From Verrucomicrobiota bacterium (lineage in GTDB: Bacteria; Verrucomicrobiota; Kiritimatiellia; UBA8416; JAIOPI01): DNA of 8,340 nt. This document shows, piece by piece, positions 5,829-8,340 of the stretch; position 1 is the first letter of the stretch, and every line of letters begins with the position of its first letter. The notes below the pieces were generated by a model, which was not told the DNA's origin, made no database searches, and saw only the letters and a program-made list of their open reading frames with translations. Location of the stretch: assembly GCA_027620105.1 (NCBI GenBank), contig JAQCIA010000077.1, forward strand, positions 1 through 8,340, in the 5' to 3' direction. The position numbers were made by a program, and so were the translations under genes.

Positions 5829-8340
5829 GATGCATTCCTGACGTCATGGAGACGCGCATCATCAATGGATTCGGCATGCAGCGACACGGCCACGCTCGTG
5901 CCGAGGGCAATCAGGAGGCAGGCCCCGACGATCAGCGCAAGCGAGGCGCAGGTCTGCCAGCGCAGTGCGCGCATGGCCGCAGCCACGCAAATGAGTGAAA
6001 ACCCTCCGAGCGCCAGGCCCAGGCGCACGGAGAACCCGAGGCCATAGTGCCAGAACAGGAAAATGCGTTGCGTTGGCAGAAGCTGGACCCCGCGGTCACC
6101 GTCGAGTGCTTCGAGCGCACAACCGATGTTGTGCTGAATCTCCGGCCGTGCGCCGAGGTATCGCTCCGCGCGCAGGAAGGCCTGCAACGCCTCGCGAGGG
6201 TGCTCCGCGCTCATGAGCGCCACGCCTTGATTGTAGAACAATGGGCCATTCCGCACGCCGTGTTGCGCCAGTTCCCGATAAAGTTCGGCGGCTGCGGAAA
6301 AATCTGCAGCGGATTGCGCGGCTGACAGACTTGCGTTGCTGCGATCCCACATGAATCGCGCGGCGGCATCTGTTGCGGGTGCCGCATGCGCTGACCCCAC
6401 GCCCATCAGGCAGGTGGTTGCCGATAGCAGCAAGACTGCGAGCGTGCCTCCACGGTGCTGTCGGGCGTGGTGCCGCAGGCATGCATCCAGGTCATCGACA
6501 ATCTGGCGTGCCATCGCGATGGTATTGGAATCCGCCTCGAACTTCCCGTCTCGCTCAAATTGCGCATGAAACAGCTGCGCATGGAGCGTGTGGCAGCGTT
6601 CGGAAAGGTCCGCGGGGACGGATGGCACGGACCTGAGCAAGTTTTGGACATCGGTGGGTGCCAGTCCCTGTGCAGGAGCATCGAGCATGGTACCGAGATA
6701 CGTGCTCAGCGCTGTACGTACGGCGGCACCGCGTTGCTCCATGCTTGCTTCCTTTTCACCGCGATCAAGCGTGGCGTGGGCGACACGCCGCGCGTCACGG
6801 GGGCGGATATGCCGGGCGCGCAGGTGCAGCAGCCGCCGCATGCTGCGCACGGTGAGCGTTAGGGCGAGCACGCATGGCCCAAAGAGGCCGATACCGCCAT
6901 GGACAGGCCAGCGGAACAAGGGTGCGGGACGGGCGCCGGCAGGGTTCATGGTCACAGGTGCAAAAAGAGACGCGTCGGTGCCAGCACGGATCGTCATGGC
7001 GGTGACGCTGTTCGTGGCAGCGGTGAGAATCATGCTGCCGCCCACCGTGGCGGATTCATTGGCGCGAATCGGAATGGGGGCGGTGTGGACCGTGCGATAG
7101 GCCCCGGCGAGGCTGTCGTAGTAGGAGATCGCGATGGGTGGGAGCTCGTAGGTGCCGGGCTGGGTCGGCCGCACGGTGTAGCGATAGGTTCGGCCGCGCT
7201 CGCGCGACGTCGTGCGCACGGAATCGTCGTACACGCGAAACCGATTGGTCAGGTCGGTCTGCCTGGCGAGCAAGGGAGGACTGAGGCTGTCCAGCCCGAT
7301 GTCGCCGCTGATATCCAATGTGAGGCTCAGCGGGTCACCGACACTACAGGTCTGTGTATCAAGAGCCGCCGTCACGACGAGATTGGAACCGACCGTGCCA
7401 ACAAACGACGCGGGTCGGCCCTGCATGGGTGGCGGTGTCACGCGTACGGTTACCGGCGGGCTCGCGGTGAAAATGGGTCTTTTTCCTACCTGTCCGCCCG
7501 GACCCACTTCCGTAATGGGACGCCCTTTGAATTCGACCGGGCCGAAGGTGTATGCGCCTTCCGCTTTGGCCACATAGGTGAAACGCAAGTTGTAGACGCG
7601 GTAGCGCCCGCGGGCGGAATTCACGCGCTGATTGGGGAACAGAAAACGTGCCTGCTCCTGTTCCGCCATCGACCCGAAGTTGAAGAAGTTCATCATGGGG
7701 TCGACGTTGAACGTGACACGATTCAAGGCAAATCCGGGCTGGTCGCGTCGCTGCACCACGTGCGGTTGGAGCAATTGCTCGATCGGTATGGCCCCCAGCC
7801 CCGCCGGTGCGGAGAGAAAGGGAACATCGAGGTGCGGTGGGTCGCTGGGATCCAGAGGGTCGTGCTGATCGTAGGGCGGGGGCAGCTCGCGCAACCCAAT
7901 GCTGACGTCGACGTGAAACATCTCGTCCAGAATGACTGACTCTCGCGATGGCGTGACTTCGATGTAGACCCAGTCCTGCTGCTCCGCGCCGCGAACCTTC
8001 ACAGATGGCCCGGTGGTCGTCAGTCTTACGCCGTCGGCGTCCACGTGAATCGGGCCGAGGGAAAGGTCGCCGATGCGGGTTGGGGTGGCTTGGACCGTGT
8101 ACGCGATCCATTCGGTGCGGCGTCCGTTGACGAAGGTCAACTGCCGACTGGAACCGCGGGCCACAATGGTGCAGTCACGGAGTTCCGTGAGGTCTGGTTC
8201 GCCGGCGCGGCGCGTGCCGCTGACGCTGATTTGGAGGGTTACCGTCTCGCCGAGAAAAATCTCCTCGCGGTCAACGGTCACTGTCAGGTTGGGTTCAGCC
8301 CAGGCCGAAGAGGCGAATGCCAGCAGCGTGGTCACCAGCC
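5825..8340 (-). CDS. batD: BatD-BatE fusion membrane protein (start lies off the right edge)
   Basis: At least 837 codons are visible. The GTG at 8335 lies inside the signal peptide (VTTLLAFASSAWA, cleavage before EPN) and the frame continues off the edge, so the true start is a few codons further out. Numbered from that GTG: exported BatD modules at about 14-115, 118-300 and 305-425 (LTVTVDREEIFLGETVTL; VYIEVTPSRESVILDEMFHV; FVGTVG, VGDPLSLTLDISGD); membrane helix about 478-497 followed by basic residues; cytoplasmic helical region about 500-625 (LAPTDVQNLL, ADLSERCHTL), as at the C-terminus of BatD. A second signal-like hydrophobic segment ends in SAHA (630-652). It is followed by periplasmic TPRs (about 663-745; GPLFYNQGVALMSAEHPREA) and two further membrane helices (about 757-787 and 792-818), the layout of BatE but without its SH3 domain. 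No ribosome binding site precedes the one nearby internal Met (608), which supports one continuous polypeptide. In classical operons BatD/E accompany MoxR and vWA proteins. None is visible here. BatD assignment is strong, BatE assignment good. Confidence 0.88.
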   Translation of the reverse strand, partial: LVTTLLAFASSAWAEPNLTVTVDREEIFLGETVTLQISVSGTRRAGEPDLTELRDCTIVARGSSRQLTFVNGRRTEWIAYTVQATPTRIGDLSLGPIHVDADGVRLTTTGPSVKVRGAEQQDWVYIEVTPSRESVILDEMFHVDVSIGLRELPPPYDQHDPLDPSDPPHLDVPFLSAPAGLGAIPIEQLLQPHVVQRRDQPGFALNRVTFNVDPMMNFFNFGSMAEQEQARFLFPNQRVNSARGRYRVYNLRFTYVAKAEGAYTFGPVEFKGRPITEVGPGGQVGKRPIFTASPPVTVRVTPPPMQGRPASFVGTVGSNLVVTAALDTQTCSVGDPLSLTLDISGDIGLDSLSPPLLARQTDLTNRFRVYDDSVRTTSRERGRTYRYTVRPTQPGTYELPPIAISYYDSLAGAYRTVHTAPIPIRANESATVGGSMILTAATNSVTAMTIRAGTDASLFAPVTMNPAGARPAPLFRWPVHGGIGLFGPCVLALTLTVRSMRRLLHLRARHIRPRDARRVAHATLDRGEKEASMEQRGAAVRTALSTYLGTMLDAPAQGLAPTDVQNLLRSVPSVPADLSERCHTLHAQLFHAQFERDGKFEADSNTIAMARQIVDDLDACLRHHARQHRGGTLAVLLLSATTCLMGVGSAHAAPATDAAARFMWDRSNASLSAAQSAADFSAAAELYRELAQHGVRNGPLFYNQGVALMSAEHPREALQAFLRAERYLGARPEIQHNIGCALEALDGDRGVQLLPTQRIFLFWHYGLGFSVRLGLALGGFSLICVAAAMRALRWQTCASLALIVGACLLIALGTSVAVSLHAESIDDARLHDVRNAS
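5835..5840 (-). promoter_or_regulatory. Ribosome binding site inside the end of the upstream Bat gene
   Basis: CAGGAA on the minus strand, with AGGA 7 bases before the ATG at 5828, is the clearest Shine-Dalgarno sequence in the window. It lies within the last codons of the upstream gene, next to the ATGA stop/start overlap (5825-5828), which favours translational coupling and near-equal output of the two Bat proteins. Confidence 0.7.

Noticed and set aside
5406..6047. A 213-codon open frame on the plus strand across the junction of the two Bat genes
   Set aside because: It is antisense to both Bat genes and the ATGA junction, its composition is non-protein-like, and no motif is present.
6899..7939. 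A 346-codon open frame on the plus strand, opposite the BatD region
   Set aside because: Its translation is rich in Gly, Arg and His with no recognisable domain, and it lies entirely antisense to a well-supported BatD sequence. This is typical of GC-rich antisense frames.
8333..8335. GTG as the start of the BatD-BatE fusion
   Set aside because: It would leave a signal peptide with no basic n-region, and the frame continues off the right edge, so a start beyond the window is more likely.
1..8340. tRNA, rRNA, CRISPR array, insertion sequence or attachment site
   Set aside because: No cloverleaf-like run, evenly spaced repeat array, transposase motif or terminal inverted repeat was seen. Coding genes fill nearly the whole window.

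Overview
The window is GC-rich, gene-dense bacterial DNA. It holds two gene blocks that converge on each other, covers almost every base with coding sequence, and shows no RNA gene, CRISPR array or mobile element. The gene families point to the Planctomycetes-Verrucomicrobia-Chlamydiae group, perhaps a Verrucomicrobia or Kiritimatiellae-like lineage. These families are a eukaryote-type (UAP1/UDPGP family) UDP-sugar pyrophosphorylase, a Bat (BatD/BatE) membrane cluster, a long TPR protein and a secreted ankyrin/FGE-like protein. That placement is an inference from gene content, not from a marker gene.

Left block, plus strand (1-2923): the 3' part of a long TPR-repeat protein, open at the left edge, is followed after 21 bases by a 465-residue UDPGP-family pyrophosphorylase, most likely UDP-N-acetylglucosamine pyrophosphorylase. 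The start region of the enzyme holds an 8-G tract and a TAATG stop/start overlap that is out of frame by one base.

Right block, minus strand (reading from 8340 down to 2924): first comes a very large BatD-BatE fusion (at least 837 codons, its start beyond the right edge). It is joined by an ATGA overlap to a second BatD-type protein that ends in two membrane segments and an SH3-like domain. After an 88-base gap comes an exported protein that joins five ankyrin repeats to a formylglycine-generating-enzyme (FGE/SUMF1) fold lacking the catalytic cysteines. The plus and minus blocks meet with no spacer at all: the six-base palindrome TGATCA at 2921-2926 contains both stop codons.

The two Bat proteins can be read as a single periplasmic/inner-membrane assembly in which the usual BatD and BatE domains (Ig-like/BatD, TPR, two membrane helices, SH3) are distributed differently from the classical separate genes. 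In classical Bat operons a MoxR ATPase, a DUF58 protein and von Willebrand factor A proteins (BatA/BatB) lie next to batD. None is in this window, so if present they should lie beyond the right edge. The ankyrin/FGE-like protein is on the same strand and is also exported, but it may have its own promoter in the 88-base gap. Its link to the Bat genes is unproven.
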